This document shows, in pieces, positions 54,478 through 63,341 of a DNA stretch of 64,000 bases. The position numbers and the translations under genes are program-made. The DNA is from Microbacterium invictum (GTDB lineage Bacteria > Actinomycetota > Actinomycetes > Actinomycetales > Microbacteriaceae). Location of the stretch: positions 2,976,001 through 3,040,000 of the forward strand of contig NZ_JACIFH010000001.1 in the NCBI RefSeq assembly GCF_014197265.1. Reading direction: 5' to 3'. The notes beneath the pieces are model-generated. The model saw only the letters and a program-made list of their open reading frames with translations. It had not been told where the DNA came from and made no database searches. The first letter of the stretch is position 1. Each line of letters opens with the position of its first letter.

Positions 54478-55494
54478 ATGATCAAACTGCTCTCCCACCT
54501 CTCGTACGTGGCGGTCACCACGCCCGACGTCGAGGCCTCCGTCGCGTTCTACGAAGACCAGGTCGGCCTCACTGTCGTCGACCGCATCGACGGCGCCGTG
54601 TACCTCCGCTGCTGGGGCGACTACTACGCCTACTCGGTCGTGGTCCTCCCCGGCGACGAGCCGTCGCTGGCCACCATGGCGTGGCGCACGTCGAGCGCCG
54701 AGGCGCTCGAAGAGGCCGCCAAGCGCGTCGAAGCCGCCGGCATTCAGGGCGAATGGGTCGACCTGCACAAGATCGGCCGCGCGTACCGCTTCACCGGCCC
54801 GTTCGGGCACTCGATGACGCTGCACTGGGACGTCACCCGCCACCAGGCGGCCGGCACCACGGCATCCATCTACCCCGACCGCCCCGAGAAGCGCTCGAAG
54901 GTCGCCGGCGCTCCCCGCCAGCTCGACCACGTGACGGTCGCGGCGAGCGATGTCGACGCCTTCGTGCAGTGGTACGCCGACGTGCTGGGCTTCCGCTTCA
55001 TGGCCCGCACCGTGCTCGACGAAGCGCCGATCTCGGTCTTCTCGGTGCTCACCACCAACGAGAAGTCGCACGATCTCGGCGTCGTGCTCGACGGCTCGAC
55101 CCGCGCCGGACGCATCAACCACTATGCGTTCTGGGTCGACACCCGCGAAGAGCTGCTGATCGCGGCCGACACCCTCATGGAGAACGGGATCGACATCGAG
55201 TACGGCCCCAACATCCACGGCATCGGTGAGCAGACGTTCCTCTACTACCGGGAGCCGTCTGCGCTGCGCATCGAACTCAACACCGGCGGTTACCGCAACT
55301 ATGTGCCGGACTGGGAGGCCAACACCTGGCGGCCGTCGCAGGGATCGAACAACTTCTACCGCAACGGCGCCATGCCGATGTCGATGACCGAGTCGTTCCC
55401 GTCCGCAGACGGCCCGAGCGCGACCGAAGAGGGTGTGCCCGACGAGATCAAGGACGCCCTGCTCAACCCGTACGCGAAGCACGGACAGGGCTGA
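54478..55494 (+). CDS. Extradiol ring-cleavage dioxygenase, type I (VOC fold)
   Basis: This two-domain vicinal-oxygen-chelate dioxygenase (338 aa) has the iron ligands His 151 (LDHVTVA), His 215 (INHYAFW) and Glu 266 (LRIELNTGG). It is in the catechol 2,3-dioxygenase family and should cleave a catechol-like ring next to the diol. The C-terminal 60 residues (NYVPDWEANTW onward) form an extension seen in homoprotocatechuate-type enzymes. GAAAGG is 7 nt before the ATG at 54478. The following genes (FAH-fold enzymes, decarboxylase) fit the later steps of a meta-cleavage pathway. The ring substrate is not known. Confidence 0.85.
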   Translation: MIKLLSHLSYVAVTTPDVEASVAFYEDQVGLTVVDRIDGAVYLRCWGDYYAYSVVVLPGDEPSLATMAWRTSSAEALEEAAKRVEAAGIQGEWVDLHKIGRAYRFTGPFGHSMTLHWDVTRHQAAGTTASIYPDRPEKRSKVAGAPRQLDHVTVAASDVDAFVQWYADVLGFRFMARTVLDEAPISVFSVLTTNEKSHDLGVVLDGSTRAGRINHYAFWVDTREELLIAADTLMENGIDIEYGPNIHGIGEQTFLYYREPSALRIELNTGGYRNYVPDWEANTWRPSQGSNNFYRNGAMPMSMTESFPSADGPSATEEGVPDEIKDALLNPYAKHGQG

Positions 55495-55576
55495 CAGACC
55501 CGGTGGGGGCGGCCCGCCGATCGGCCGCCTCCACCGCACCATCGCACCATCACCAGGCTCACCGCAGGAGACCCCC

Positions 55577-56554
55577 ATGACGACGACGTCGCACCGCATG
55601 ACCGCACCGTTCGCCCTTGCCCGCTATCGAGAGGGCGATGCGACGCGTGTGGCTCTGGTGGTGGGTGACCGCATCCGGCCGCTCAGCTCGGATGAGCTGG
55701 GGGTGGCGTCCCTCAACGACTTCCTCGCAGCGCCCGCATGGGATCGGATCGCTGCGCTCGCCGAGGCCGAGGCCGGCAGCGAATGGATGGCGTTGGCCGA
55801 TGTGACGCTCACCGCCCCGGTCGAGCCGCGTCAGGTGCTGCAGACCGGCGCCAACTACCGGCAGCACGTGATCGAGCTGGTCGCCGCCGGCCTCACCAAC
55901 ACCACCGATCGCACCGTGGAAGAGGCGCGCGAGTTCGCGGCGAAGATGATGGACGACCGCGCCGCGAACGGCGAGCCCTACTTCTTCATCGGCCTGCCGG
56001 CGTGCGTCGTCGGCGACGACGTGCCGCTGGCCCTTCCCTCGTACAGCGACGTGCACGACTGGGAGCTCGAGCTCGCCGTCGTCATCGGCCGCGAAGCCTT
56101 CCAGGTCTCGCGCGAGGACGCGCTCGACCATGTCGCCGGCTACACGATCTGCAACGACATCACCACGCGCGATCTGGTCTTCCGCAAGGACATGAAAGAG
56201 ATCGGCACCGACTGGTATCGCGCCAAGAACGCGCCGGGCTTCCTGCCGACCGGCCCGTTCCTGGTGCCGGCATCCTTCGTCGAGGCGTCCGACCTGAACG
56301 TGCGCCTCGAACTCAACGGCGACGTCATGCAGGACGCCTCCACCAGCGACCTGCTGTTCGACATTCCCGCGCTCATCTCTGGCGCCTCGCAGACGATGCC
56401 CCTGCTGCCGGGCGACCTGCTGCTGACCGGCAGCCCCGCAGGCAACGGCCAGCACTGGAGGCGGTTCCTCCGCGACGGCGATGTGATGACCGGATCGATC
56501 GAAGGCCTGGGCACTCAGGTCGTCCGCTGCATCACGGCAGGAGCCGGGGCGTGA
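55577..56554 (+). CDS. Fumarylacetoacetate hydrolase-fold enzyme 1
   Basis: This FAH-family protein (325 aa) has an N-terminal domain followed by the catalytic barrel with metal ligands in DWELELAVVIG, YTICNDITTRDL and LLTGSPAGNG. Such enzymes hydrolyse acylpyruvates, or act as oxalocrotonate decarboxylase or hydratase. AGGAG is 6 nt before the ATG. A second, dissimilar FAH-fold gene (59800) is in the same operon, so two different carbon-carbon bond or hydration steps are likely. Confidence 0.83.
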   Translation: MTTTSHRMTAPFALARYREGDATRVALVVGDRIRPLSSDELGVASLNDFLAAPAWDRIAALAEAEAGSEWMALADVTLTAPVEPRQVLQTGANYRQHVIELVAAGLTNTTDRTVEEAREFAAKMMDDRAANGEPYFFIGLPACVVGDDVPLALPSYSDVHDWELELAVVIGREAFQVSREDALDHVAGYTICNDITTRDLVFRKDMKEIGTDWYRAKNAPGFLPTGPFLVPASFVEASDLNVRLELNGDVMQDASTSDLLFDIPALISGASQTMPLLPGDLLLTGSPAGNGQHWRRFLRDGDVMTGSIEGLGTQVVRCITAGAGA

Positions 56555-56563
56555 CTCCCGAAC

Positions 56564-56602
56564 CGCAGGCGTTGCGTCTCGCTCCGCTCGCTCAACGACC
56601 GA
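56564..56602. repeat. Short hairpin sequence of a common intergenic type
   Basis: The spacer between the FAH-fold gene and the cyclase gene holds GCGTTGCG, then CTCGCTCCGCTCGCT, then CAACGACCG, a small imperfect stem. I recall similar strings in other Microbacterium-like intergenic regions but cannot check this here. Confidence 0.3.
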
Positions 56603-56615
56603 AAGCGGTGATCGC

Positions 56616-57608
56616 ATGACCATGCCCTCTGAGAACCCGGCCGACCTCGACCGCCAGAATCCCGAGGCCGAGATCGCCGCGCGCGCCGAGGCGTACCGCA
56701 ACTGGGGCCGCTGGGGCGAGGACGACGTGCTCGGCACGCTGAACTACATCGACCCCGCACACCGAATCGCGGCCGCCGGTCTCGTGCGCGACGGCGTCGT
56801 CATCTCGCTGGCGCAGGCCTTCGACACGAACGGGCCGCAGAAGGGCTGGCGGCGCCGCACCAACCCGGTGCACACCATGACCGACACCGGCACCGACGCC
56901 GAGCGCGGCGCCCAGGGCTTTCCGCACGGCATCGGCGGCGCCGACGACGTCATCGCGATGCCGCTGCAGTGCTCGACCCAGTGGGACGGCCTCGGCCACA
57001 TCTTCGACCACGGCAACGCCTGGAACGGCCGCCGCGCGGGCGACGTCGTCACCAGCGAAGGCGACCTGGTCACCGGCATCGAGCACGCGGCATCGGCCAT
57101 CGTCTCGCGCGGCGTGCTGCTCGACGTCGGCCGCCACCTGAGCCCCGACACCGGCGAGCTCGCCGACGGCCACGCCATCACCGTCGCCGACCTCGAGGCC
57201 ACGGCTGCAGCCCAGGGTGTCGCGGTCGGCCGCGGCGACATCGTGCTCGTCCGCACCGGACAGTATGCCCGCACCCGCCGCAACGGCTGGGGCGAGTACG
57301 CCGGTGGACCGGCCCCGGGCCTGTCGCTGACCACCGCGGGCTGGCTGCACCGCACCGAGATCGCTGCCATCGCCACCGACACGTGGGGCTTCGAAGTGCG
57401 CCCGAACGAGTTCGACGTGCCCGCGTTCCAGCCGCTGCACCAGGTCGTGATTCCGAACATGGGGCTCACGATCGGCGAGATGTGGAACCTCGACGAGCTC
57501 GCCGGCGCGTGCGCCGAGCGGAGTCGCTGGGAGTTCCTGCTGTCGGCGCCACCCCTTCCGATCACCGGCGCGGTCGGCTCGCCGATCAACCCCGTCGCCA
57601 TCCTGTAA
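56616..57608 (+). CDS. Cyclase-family (PF04199) metal-dependent hydrolase
   Basis: The protein (330 aa) belongs to the family of bacterial kynurenine formamidase and isatin hydrolase. Segments include GTLNYIDPAHRIAAAGLV, the metal-site region STQWDGLGHIFDHG (the HxxxD-like motif of the family, here with an added His) and a C-terminal FQPLHQVVIPNMGLTIGE. Known members open cyclic amides or cleave formamides. In this operon it may hydrolyse an amide, lactam or lactone intermediate or the starting compound. No kynureninase or tryptophan dioxygenase is present, so a plain kynurenine pathway is not supported. Confidence 0.8.
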   Translation: MTMPSENPADLDRQNPEAEIAARAEAYRNWGRWGEDDVLGTLNYIDPAHRIAAAGLVRDGVVISLAQAFDTNGPQKGWRRRTNPVHTMTDTGTDAERGAQGFPHGIGGADDVIAMPLQCSTQWDGLGHIFDHGNAWNGRRAGDVVTSEGDLVTGIEHAASAIVSRGVLLDVGRHLSPDTGELADGHAITVADLEATAAAQGVAVGRGDIVLVRTGQYARTRRNGWGEYAGGPAPGLSLTTAGWLHRTEIAAIATDTWGFEVRPNEFDVPAFQPLHQVVIPNMGLTIGEMWNLDELAGACAERSRWEFLLSAPPLPITGAVGSPINPVAIL

Positions 57609-57650
57609 CCGCACTCGCCCACCCGAAGCCAAGAACAGAGAGGTTCTGAC

Positions 57651-58787
57651 ATGACCGCCGTACGCAAGGTCGCCGTCGTCGGCGCCGGAGTCTCGGGACT
57701 CGCCGCCGCCATCCAGCTCGCCAAGGCCGGAGTCGAGGTGGACGTCTTCGAAGCCAAGCCCGAGCTCAGCGCCCTCGGCTCGGGCATCTCGCTGCAGGGC
57801 AACGCGCTGCGCGTGTTCGACGCGCTCGGCGCGTGGGACGACATCCGCGCGGCCGGGTACCCCTTCGAAGGCCTCAATCTGCGCGCCCCCGGGCCCGACG
57901 CGCCGATTGTCGCCGAACTGCCCGACGTCAAGACCGGCGGCCCCGACTACCCGGCCGCGATGGGCATGCCACGCGCCGATCTCGCCCGCATCCTGCTCGA
58001 CCACGCCCAGCGCGCCGGCGCGGACGTCCGGTTCGGCGTTCGGGTCACCGGTCTCGACGCCCGCGCCGAGAACGCCGTCGAGGTCTTCGTCGACGATGCG
58101 AGCGCCGGCGCGTACGACCTGGTGATCGGCGCCGACGGCCTGCACTCCACCGTGCGCGACCTGATCGGCATCGACCAGAAGCCGCAGCCGACCGGCATGG
58201 GCATCTGGCGCACCTTCGTCTCGCGCCCGGCCGAAGTCGTGCGTAGCGAGCTGTACTACGGCGGCCCGGTGTACATCGCCGGCTACACCCCGACCGGCGA
58301 CGACACCATGTACGCATTCCTCGTCGAGAAGGCGCAGGACCGGTTCGGCACCCCCGACGACGAGGCCACGCGCATCATGCTCGACGAGTCCCGCGCCTAC
58401 GCCGGGCCGTGGAACGCCATTCGCGCCGACCTACAGAAGGGCGCGCACGCCAACTACACCTGGTTCACGCAGCACATCGTGACCGCGCCGTGGAACCGCG
58501 GCCGCGTCGTCATCATCGGCGACGCCGCGCACTCGTGCCCTCCCACGATCGCCCAGGGCGCAGCGCAGGGCCTCGAAGACGCGTTCGTCCTCACCGAGCT
58601 GCTGGTCTCGCGCGACGGGGTCGACCAGGCGCTGTGGGACGAGTTCCACGCGCGCCGGCTACCGCGCGCGACCGCCGTGGTCGAGGCCTCGGTTCAGCTC
58701 GGCCAGTGGCAGATCGACGGTGACCGTGACGCGGATGCCGGGGGACTCATCTTCGGCATCGCGCAGCAGATGGCAGAGCCGGCATGA
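57651..58787 (+). CDS. FAD-dependent aromatic monooxygenase (class A)
   Basis: This single-component flavin hydroxylase (378 aa) has VVGAGVSGLAAAIQLAKAG for FAD, a DG-type motif in VIGADGLHSTVRDLIG and GDAAHSCPPTIAQGAAQGLEDA. It resembles salicylate hydroxylase and 6-hydroxynicotinate 3-monooxygenase-type enzymes. It would add a hydroxyl group, perhaps with loss of a carboxyl, to make the ring substrate for the extradiol dioxygenase. AGAGAGG lies upstream of ATG 57651. The end overlaps the next gene by 4 nt. Confidence 0.86.
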   Translation: MTAVRKVAVVGAGVSGLAAAIQLAKAGVEVDVFEAKPELSALGSGISLQGNALRVFDALGAWDDIRAAGYPFEGLNLRAPGPDAPIVAELPDVKTGGPDYPAAMGMPRADLARILLDHAQRAGADVRFGVRVTGLDARAENAVEVFVDDASAGAYDLVIGADGLHSTVRDLIGIDQKPQPTGMGIWRTFVSRPAEVVRSELYYGGPVYIAGYTPTGDDTMYAFLVEKAQDRFGTPDDEATRIMLDESRAYAGPWNAIRADLQKGAHANYTWFTQHIVTAPWNRGRVVIIGDAAHSCPPTIAQGAAQGLEDAFVLTELLVSRDGVDQALWDEFHARRLPRATAVVEASVQLGQWQIDGDRDADAGGLIFGIAQQMAEPA

Positions 58788-59803
58788 ACGAGGGTCTGAC
58801 CGCGGTCGACGTCCACGCGCATCTGCTGCTGCCGCAGCTGCACGCCGAGGTGGAGCGGCGCGCGCCTGAAGAAGTGGCCGAGGCGGCCGACCTGGAACGC
58901 CGTCGCAACGGGGTCCCGAGCGTGCAGGCGTCGGGGCAGATGGTCGGGGCCCGCATTCCGAAGCTCACCGACGTGCACGCGCGCCTGGCCGCCATGGACG
59001 AGCAGGGCGTCGCGAAGCAGTGGGTCAGCGTCTCGCCGAATCACTTCTACCCCTGGGCGAACGAGGGCCTCGCGGGGTGGGTCGCGGGCGAGACCAACCG
59101 GCTGATCGCCGAGCACGTGGCCCTGGCGCCCGACCGGCTCATCGGGCTCGGCGTCGTACCGCTGCAGCACCCCTCCCACATCGTCGAGTACCTCGACGAC
59201 GCTGTGCTCGGGCGGGGGCTCGCCGGCGTCGAGATCTCGTCGTTCGCCGGCGACGTCGAGCTGTCGGATCCGCGGCTCGAGCCGTTCTGGGCGCGGGCGG
59301 CCGAGCTCGGCTGCGTCGTGTTCCTGCATCCCTTCGGATGCAGCCTCGACGAGCGGCTCGACCGGTTCTACCTGTCGAACACCGTCGGGCAGCCTGCCGA
59401 GAACGCCGTCGCCCTGTCGCATCTCATCTTCGCGGGGGTGCTCGACCGGCATCCGGCTCTCAAGATCGTCGCCGCGCACGGCGGCGGCTACCTGCCCACC
59501 GCGATCGGCCGTTCCGACCACGCGTGGCGGGTGCGCCCCGAGGCGCACGACTGCGCGCACGAGCCGTCGAGCTATTTGAAGAAGATCTGGTTCGACACTG
59601 TCGTGCACGACGCCGGCGCGCTCCGGCATCTCATCGAGGTGGCCGGCCCGGCGCAGTTGGTGCTGGGTAGCGACTTCCCCTTCGACATGGGCCTCGACGA
59701 CCCGGTCGCGTTCATCGCGGGCGCGGGGCTGGACGACGACGTGGCCGCCGGCATCCTCGCCGGCAATGCCGAAGCGCTGCTGCGGACGAAGGTGACGGCA
59801 TGA
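58784..59803 (+). CDS. ACMSD-type amidohydrolase, probable decarboxylase
   Basis: This amidohydrolase_2 family protein (339 aa) has metal ligands DVHAHLLLP (His 11, 13), VVFLHPFG, VAAHGGGYLPTAIGR and Asp 297 in LGSDFPFDMG. The AHGGG and GSDFPF motifs are those of 2-amino-3-carboxymuconate-6-semialdehyde decarboxylase. Relatives decarboxylate carboxylated ring-cleavage semialdehydes or resorcylates without cofactor. In this operon it probably removes CO2 from the extradiol product or from an aromatic precursor. It is not closely similar to the CouO-like amidohydrolase at 20884. Confidence 0.84.
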   Translation: MNEGLTAVDVHAHLLLPQLHAEVERRAPEEVAEAADLERRRNGVPSVQASGQMVGARIPKLTDVHARLAAMDEQGVAKQWVSVSPNHFYPWANEGLAGWVAGETNRLIAEHVALAPDRLIGLGVVPLQHPSHIVEYLDDAVLGRGLAGVEISSFAGDVELSDPRLEPFWARAAELGCVVFLHPFGCSLDERLDRFYLSNTVGQPAENAVALSHLIFAGVLDRHPALKIVAAHGGGYLPTAIGRSDHAWRVRPEAHDCAHEPSSYLKKIWFDTVVHDAGALRHLIEVAGPAQLVLGSDFPFDMGLDDPVAFIAGAGLDDDVAAGILAGNAEALLRTKVTA

Positions 59804-60762
59804 GGATCGCGCGCTGGATCGACGCCACCGGCATCGGCGAGGGCTTCGTGATCGACGACCGCGTCGTCGCGTTCCCCGACTCGCTGACGGTGACCGAGGT
59901 GCTCGCCAGGGGACTGGATGCCGCGCACGACGCGTTCGCCCGCGTCCGCACCGCCGAGGGCACAGCGCTGGCGGGCGTCCGTCTGCTGGCGCCGTTGGTC
60001 CCGGCATCCATCCGCGACTTCGTCGCGTTCGAGGAGCACGTCGAGGGCGTCAGCGCCGGAGTGGAGGGCAAGAGCGAAGTCGCGCCCGAGTGGTATCAGG
60101 CGCCGACGTTCTACTTCACGAACCCGCACACCGTGCTGGGCCCGGGTGACCGGCTCGACCCGCCCGTGACCGCGCGGCTCGACTTCGAGCTCGAGGTCGC
60201 GGCGATCATCGGTGGTGCCGGCGGCAGCAATCTGACGGCCGAGGCCGCGACCGGCCACATCTTCGGGTACACGATCATGAACGACTGGTCGGCGCGCGAC
60301 CTGCAGGGCCGCGAGATGAAGGTGCGACTGGGGCCCGCCAAGGGCAAGGACTTCGGCACGACGCTCGGCCCGTGGATCGTGACCGCCGACGAGCTCGAGC
60401 AGTTCGTCGACGCCGATGGATTCTTGGCCGTCCGCGCCGAGGTGCGCGTCAACGGCGAGCTGATCGGCGAAGACCTCGTCTCGAACATGGGCTGGCCGTT
60501 CGGAGAGCTGGTGGCCTACGCGTCGCGTAACTCACGGGTCGTCCCTGGAGATGTGCTCGGCTCGGGTACCGTCGGCAACGGCGGGTGTCTGGGTGAGCTG
60601 TGGGGGCGCAACGGGTCGCTGAACCCGCCGCCGCTACAGCCGGGCGACGAGGTGCGCATGACGGTCGAGGGCATCGGCGAACTCGTGGGTACCGTCGGTG
60701 CCGCCGTGCCGGCGCCCGAGCTGCCCGCCGCGCGCGAGCGCTCGAGGGCGCGGTACCGCTGA
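59800..60762 (+). CDS. Fumarylacetoacetate hydrolase-fold enzyme 2
   Basis: This FAH-family protein (320 aa) has metal-ligand segments RLDFELEVAAIIG, YTIMNDWSARDLQGREM and LGSGTVGNGGCLGE. It is closer to classical fumarylacetoacetase-like hydrolases than the 55577 product, and the GGCLGE ending resembles 2-keto-4-pentenoate hydratase-like or acylpyruvase members. Its ATG overlaps the decarboxylase stop by 4 nt. It ends the rightward operon, with a hairpin and a convergent SDR gene behind it. Confidence 0.85.
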   Translation: MRIARWIDATGIGEGFVIDDRVVAFPDSLTVTEVLARGLDAAHDAFARVRTAEGTALAGVRLLAPLVPASIRDFVAFEEHVEGVSAGVEGKSEVAPEWYQAPTFYFTNPHTVLGPGDRLDPPVTARLDFELEVAAIIGGAGGSNLTAEAATGHIFGYTIMNDWSARDLQGREMKVRLGPAKGKDFGTTLGPWIVTADELEQFVDADGFLAVRAEVRVNGELIGEDLVSNMGWPFGELVAYASRNSRVVPGDVLGSGTVGNGGCLGELWGRNGSLNPPPLQPGDEVRMTVEGIGELVGTVGAAVPAPELPAARERSRARYR

Positions 60763-60763
60763 A

Positions 60764-60797
60764 CTGCCGACGATCGTGGGGCGGCTCAGGTCGGCAG
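60764..60797. terminator. Hairpin between convergent FAH and SDR genes
   Basis: CTGCCGAC (60764-60771) pairs with GTCGGCAG (60790-60797) across an 18-nt loop. It occupies the whole 43-nt spacer between two converging genes and could serve both. Confidence 0.5.
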
Positions 60798-60805
60798 CGC
60801 CGGTG

Positions 60806-61576
60806 TCAGCGTCCGGCGATGCGGTCGGCCATGTACTTGACACCCGCCGACGACGTGAAGGCGCCATCGACGGGGATCTCGGCGCCCGAAACATAGGCAG
60901 CGGCATCCGAAACCAGGAAGGCGGCGACATGCGCGACCTCATCGGGCTGCCCGGTGCGCTCCAGCGGCGTGAGGTCGAGCTGGGCGTCGAGCATCGCGGC
61001 GGGCGCGCCCGCTGTCATGTCGGTGTCGATGAATCCCGGGTGGACGATGTTGACCCGGATGCCGCGGGGCCCGTACTCGGTCGCCGCGACGTGGGTGAGG
61101 CCTCGCAGCGCCCACTTCGAGGCCGTGTAGGCGGCGGTGTAGTGCGCGGTGAGTCCGGCCGCCGAGCCGATGTTGACGATCGACGATCCTTCGGCCATGA
61201 GCGGCGCGAGCGCTTGGATGCCGAGCATGGCGCCGGTGACGTTGACGGCCAGCACACGATCCCAGTCGGCACGTGCGGTCTGCCCGAGCCGCGCGCGGTG
61301 GGTGATGCCGGCGTTGTTGATGAGGCCCTTGAGAGGAATGTCGCCAAGCGTGGAAGCGAGGTGTTCGGCGAGGATCTCCCAGCCGGCTTCGGACGTGACA
61401 TCCAGACGCCGGTACGCGACGGTCGTCCCTTGGAAGGCGGCCGGCGCCTCGATGGCGAGATCGGTGGCGATCACGCGGGCGCCGGATGCCGCGAGCAGCA
61501 GCGCCTCGGCCGCGCCCTGACCGCCGGCGGCGCCGGTGACGACCACGGTGCGTCCTTCGAGTCCCGGATACGTCAT
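60806..61576 (-). CDS. Short-chain dehydrogenase/reductase
   Basis: This classical SDR (256 aa) has TGAAGGQG for the cofactor, NNAGI, a Ser in VNIGSAAG, the YTASK active-site Tyr/Lys and a C-terminal PVDGA loop. GAGGGAG lies 8 nt before ATG 61576. It converges on the meta-cleavage operon and may oxidise or reduce one of its intermediates or act in a separate sugar or alcohol pathway with the genes to the right. The substrate is not predictable. Confidence 0.85.
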   Translation of the reverse strand: MTYPGLEGRTVVVTGAAGGQGAAEALLLAASGARVIATDLAIEAPAAFQGTTVAYRRLDVTSEAGWEILAEHLASTLGDIPLKGLINNAGITHRARLGQTARADWDRVLAVNVTGAMLGIQALAPLMAEGSSIVNIGSAAGLTAHYTAAYTASKWALRGLTHVAATEYGPRGIRVNIVHPGFIDTDMTAGAPAAMLDAQLDLTPLERTGQPDEVAHVAAFLVSDAAAYVSGAEIPVDGAFTSSAGVKYMADRIAGR

Positions 61577-61828
61577 CGTCGACACTCCCTCTCGCTCCGG
61601 CATCCGACGTTACGCGCCGACGCTCGCCCCGGGAACCGTCGGCAGGTGATGACGCGCATCGAGAGTGGTGATGCGGCTGTGGTCATGGCCCGAGATCGTC
61701 TACAAAAAACTTCACGCGTGTCGAAAACCAGCGATCGCGGCGACCGGAGTCAGAAGTCCAATTGGTCAACCGGTGTTACGCTTGGTGGGACGCGCGGAGC
61801 GACAGCTGCCGTCATATGAGGAGATGTA
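61577..61828. other. Divergent intergenic region
   Basis: This 252-base spacer lies between the SDR start and the DUF1593 gene start. It includes an unusually AT-rich stretch around 61690-61705 (an A6 run) and CCAATTGG followed by ACCGGT, two small palindromes near 61758-61775. These probably hold both promoters and an operator. No gene or RNA was recognised. Confidence 0.5.
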
Positions 61829-63289
61829 GTGACCCGCATTGCGACACGGAGCCGCGCAGCGCGCCCCCGGACGATCGTCACAGCCGATCCCGAGCTTGAC
61901 GATCTGAACTCGATGATCCGCTTCCTGCTCTACAGCAACGATGTCGAGATCGAGGGACTCGTCTACGCGAGCAGCCGGTACCACTGGCGCGGAGACGGCG
62001 AGGGCGCCGAGTACTTCCTGCCCGACCGCGAATACGACCGGCCGCAGACATCCTGGCGGTGGGCGCCGGGCGAACGATTCATCGACGACGCCGTCGACGC
62101 GTACGCCCAGGTGCACGAGAACCTCGTCGTGCACGACCCGCGCTATCCATCGCCCGACACACTTCGCTCAGTGGTACGGATGGGCAACGTCGACTTCGAG
62201 GGCGACACTTCGACGGAATCACCCGGTTCGCAGCTCATCACCGATGTCCTGCTCGATGACCGTCCGGGACCGGTGCACCTGCAGATGTGGGCAGGGCCGG
62301 CCACAGTCGCGCGTGCCCTGATGTCGATCGAAGAACGCTACGGCGAGACCGCGGAGTGGGAGCGGGTGCGCGCCGAGGTCTCGGCGAAGGCCATCATCAC
62401 CAAGTTCGCCTCGCAGGACTCCACCTATGACGACTACATCCTTCCGGTGTGGCCGGACATCCGGGTGATTGAGACCGCGATGTCCGCCTGGGGGTACCTG
62501 ACGCGCAAGACCATCGAACCCACCGACAGGCATCTGCTGGGCGCCGAGTGGATGCGCGCGAACGTGACCGGTGTCGGCCCGCTGGGTGCCCTTTACCGGG
62601 TCTGGGGCGATGGGCGCCAGATGGTGCCCGGCGATGTCGCCGACTATTTTCACCTCTCCGGACATTCCAGCGATGAGCTGCGCGCCATGGGGTATCGGGT
62701 GTGGGTCGAGCCGCAGCCTGCCGGCGAGTGGATCTCTGAGGGCGACACGACCAACATGCTGAACCTCATTGTGCCCGGGCTGCGCGGGCACGAGCACCCG
62801 ACGTTCGGTGGCTGGGGTGGTCGGTCCCGGCGCACTGGCGTGGGCCCCGACACGTGGGAGCCGCTGGGCGGCTTCTTCGGTTCGGGTGACGGCGACGAGT
62901 CGTCGGTCACCGGCTGGTTCGCCCACGCGCAGGCGGACTTCGCGGCCCGACTGCGATGGTCGGTGACGCCGTCGTTCGGCGGTGTGAACCACCACCCGAT
63001 GCTGCGCATCGAGCAGGGACTCGACCTGGCCGTCTCGGCAGGACAGCGCGTCGAGTTGACCGCGCAGGTGGACGACCCTGACGGCGACGCGGTCTCGTGC
63101 CAATGGTGGTGCGACGCCGAGGCCGGTGAGACCGCCGTTGTCGACGTGCAGGCGAATGCCACAGCGGTGGTGGTGCGGGTGCCGGCGGATGCCGCGCCCG
63201 GCGCCACCATCCACGTCATCGTGGCGGCCACCGACGACGCGCCCGAACCGCTCTCTGCGTGGCAGCGCGTCGTGCTCACCGTGCGCTGA
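61829..63289 (+). CDS. DUF1593 nucleoside-hydrolase-like protein
   Basis: This protein (486 aa) has an N-terminal nucleoside-hydrolase-like domain (PF07632): TADPELDDLNSMIRFLLYSNDVEIEG in outline, with the Asp cluster of the family, and W-GPATVARAL further on. A C-terminal Ig-like beta domain (DDPDGDAVSCQWW) is typical for the Sde182-type architecture. No signal peptide is visible, so it is probably cytoplasmic. Members of the family occur with plant-polysaccharide genes and may cleave a glycosidic bond. The start is GTG 61829 with GAGGAG 5 nt upstream. The exact reaction is unknown. Confidence 0.75.
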   Translation: MTRIATRSRAARPRTIVTADPELDDLNSMIRFLLYSNDVEIEGLVYASSRYHWRGDGEGAEYFLPDREYDRPQTSWRWAPGERFIDDAVDAYAQVHENLVVHDPRYPSPDTLRSVVRMGNVDFEGDTSTESPGSQLITDVLLDDRPGPVHLQMWAGPATVARALMSIEERYGETAEWERVRAEVSAKAIITKFASQDSTYDDYILPVWPDIRVIETAMSAWGYLTRKTIEPTDRHLLGAEWMRANVTGVGPLGALYRVWGDGRQMVPGDVADYFHLSGHSSDELRAMGYRVWVEPQPAGEWISEGDTTNMLNLIVPGLRGHEHPTFGGWGGRSRRTGVGPDTWEPLGGFFGSGDGDESSVTGWFAHAQADFAARLRWSVTPSFGGVNHHPMLRIEQGLDLAVSAGQRVELTAQVDDPDGDAVSCQWWCDAEAGETAVVDVQANATAVVVRVPADAAPGATIHVIVAATDDAPEPLSAWQRVVLTVR

Positions 63290-63341
63290 CCCACCCCCTC
63301 GCGGTATGCGGTCGCATCACCTTCGCGGCCGCGCGCGGGGG

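Noticed and set aside
54478..60762. Reading the operon as a standard kynurenine/3-hydroxyanthranilate pathway
   Set aside because: Cyclase-family, FAD monooxygenase and ACMSD-type genes fit superficially. But kynureninase, the cupin-type 3-hydroxyanthranilate dioxygenase, the semialdehyde dehydrogenase and the deaminase are missing.
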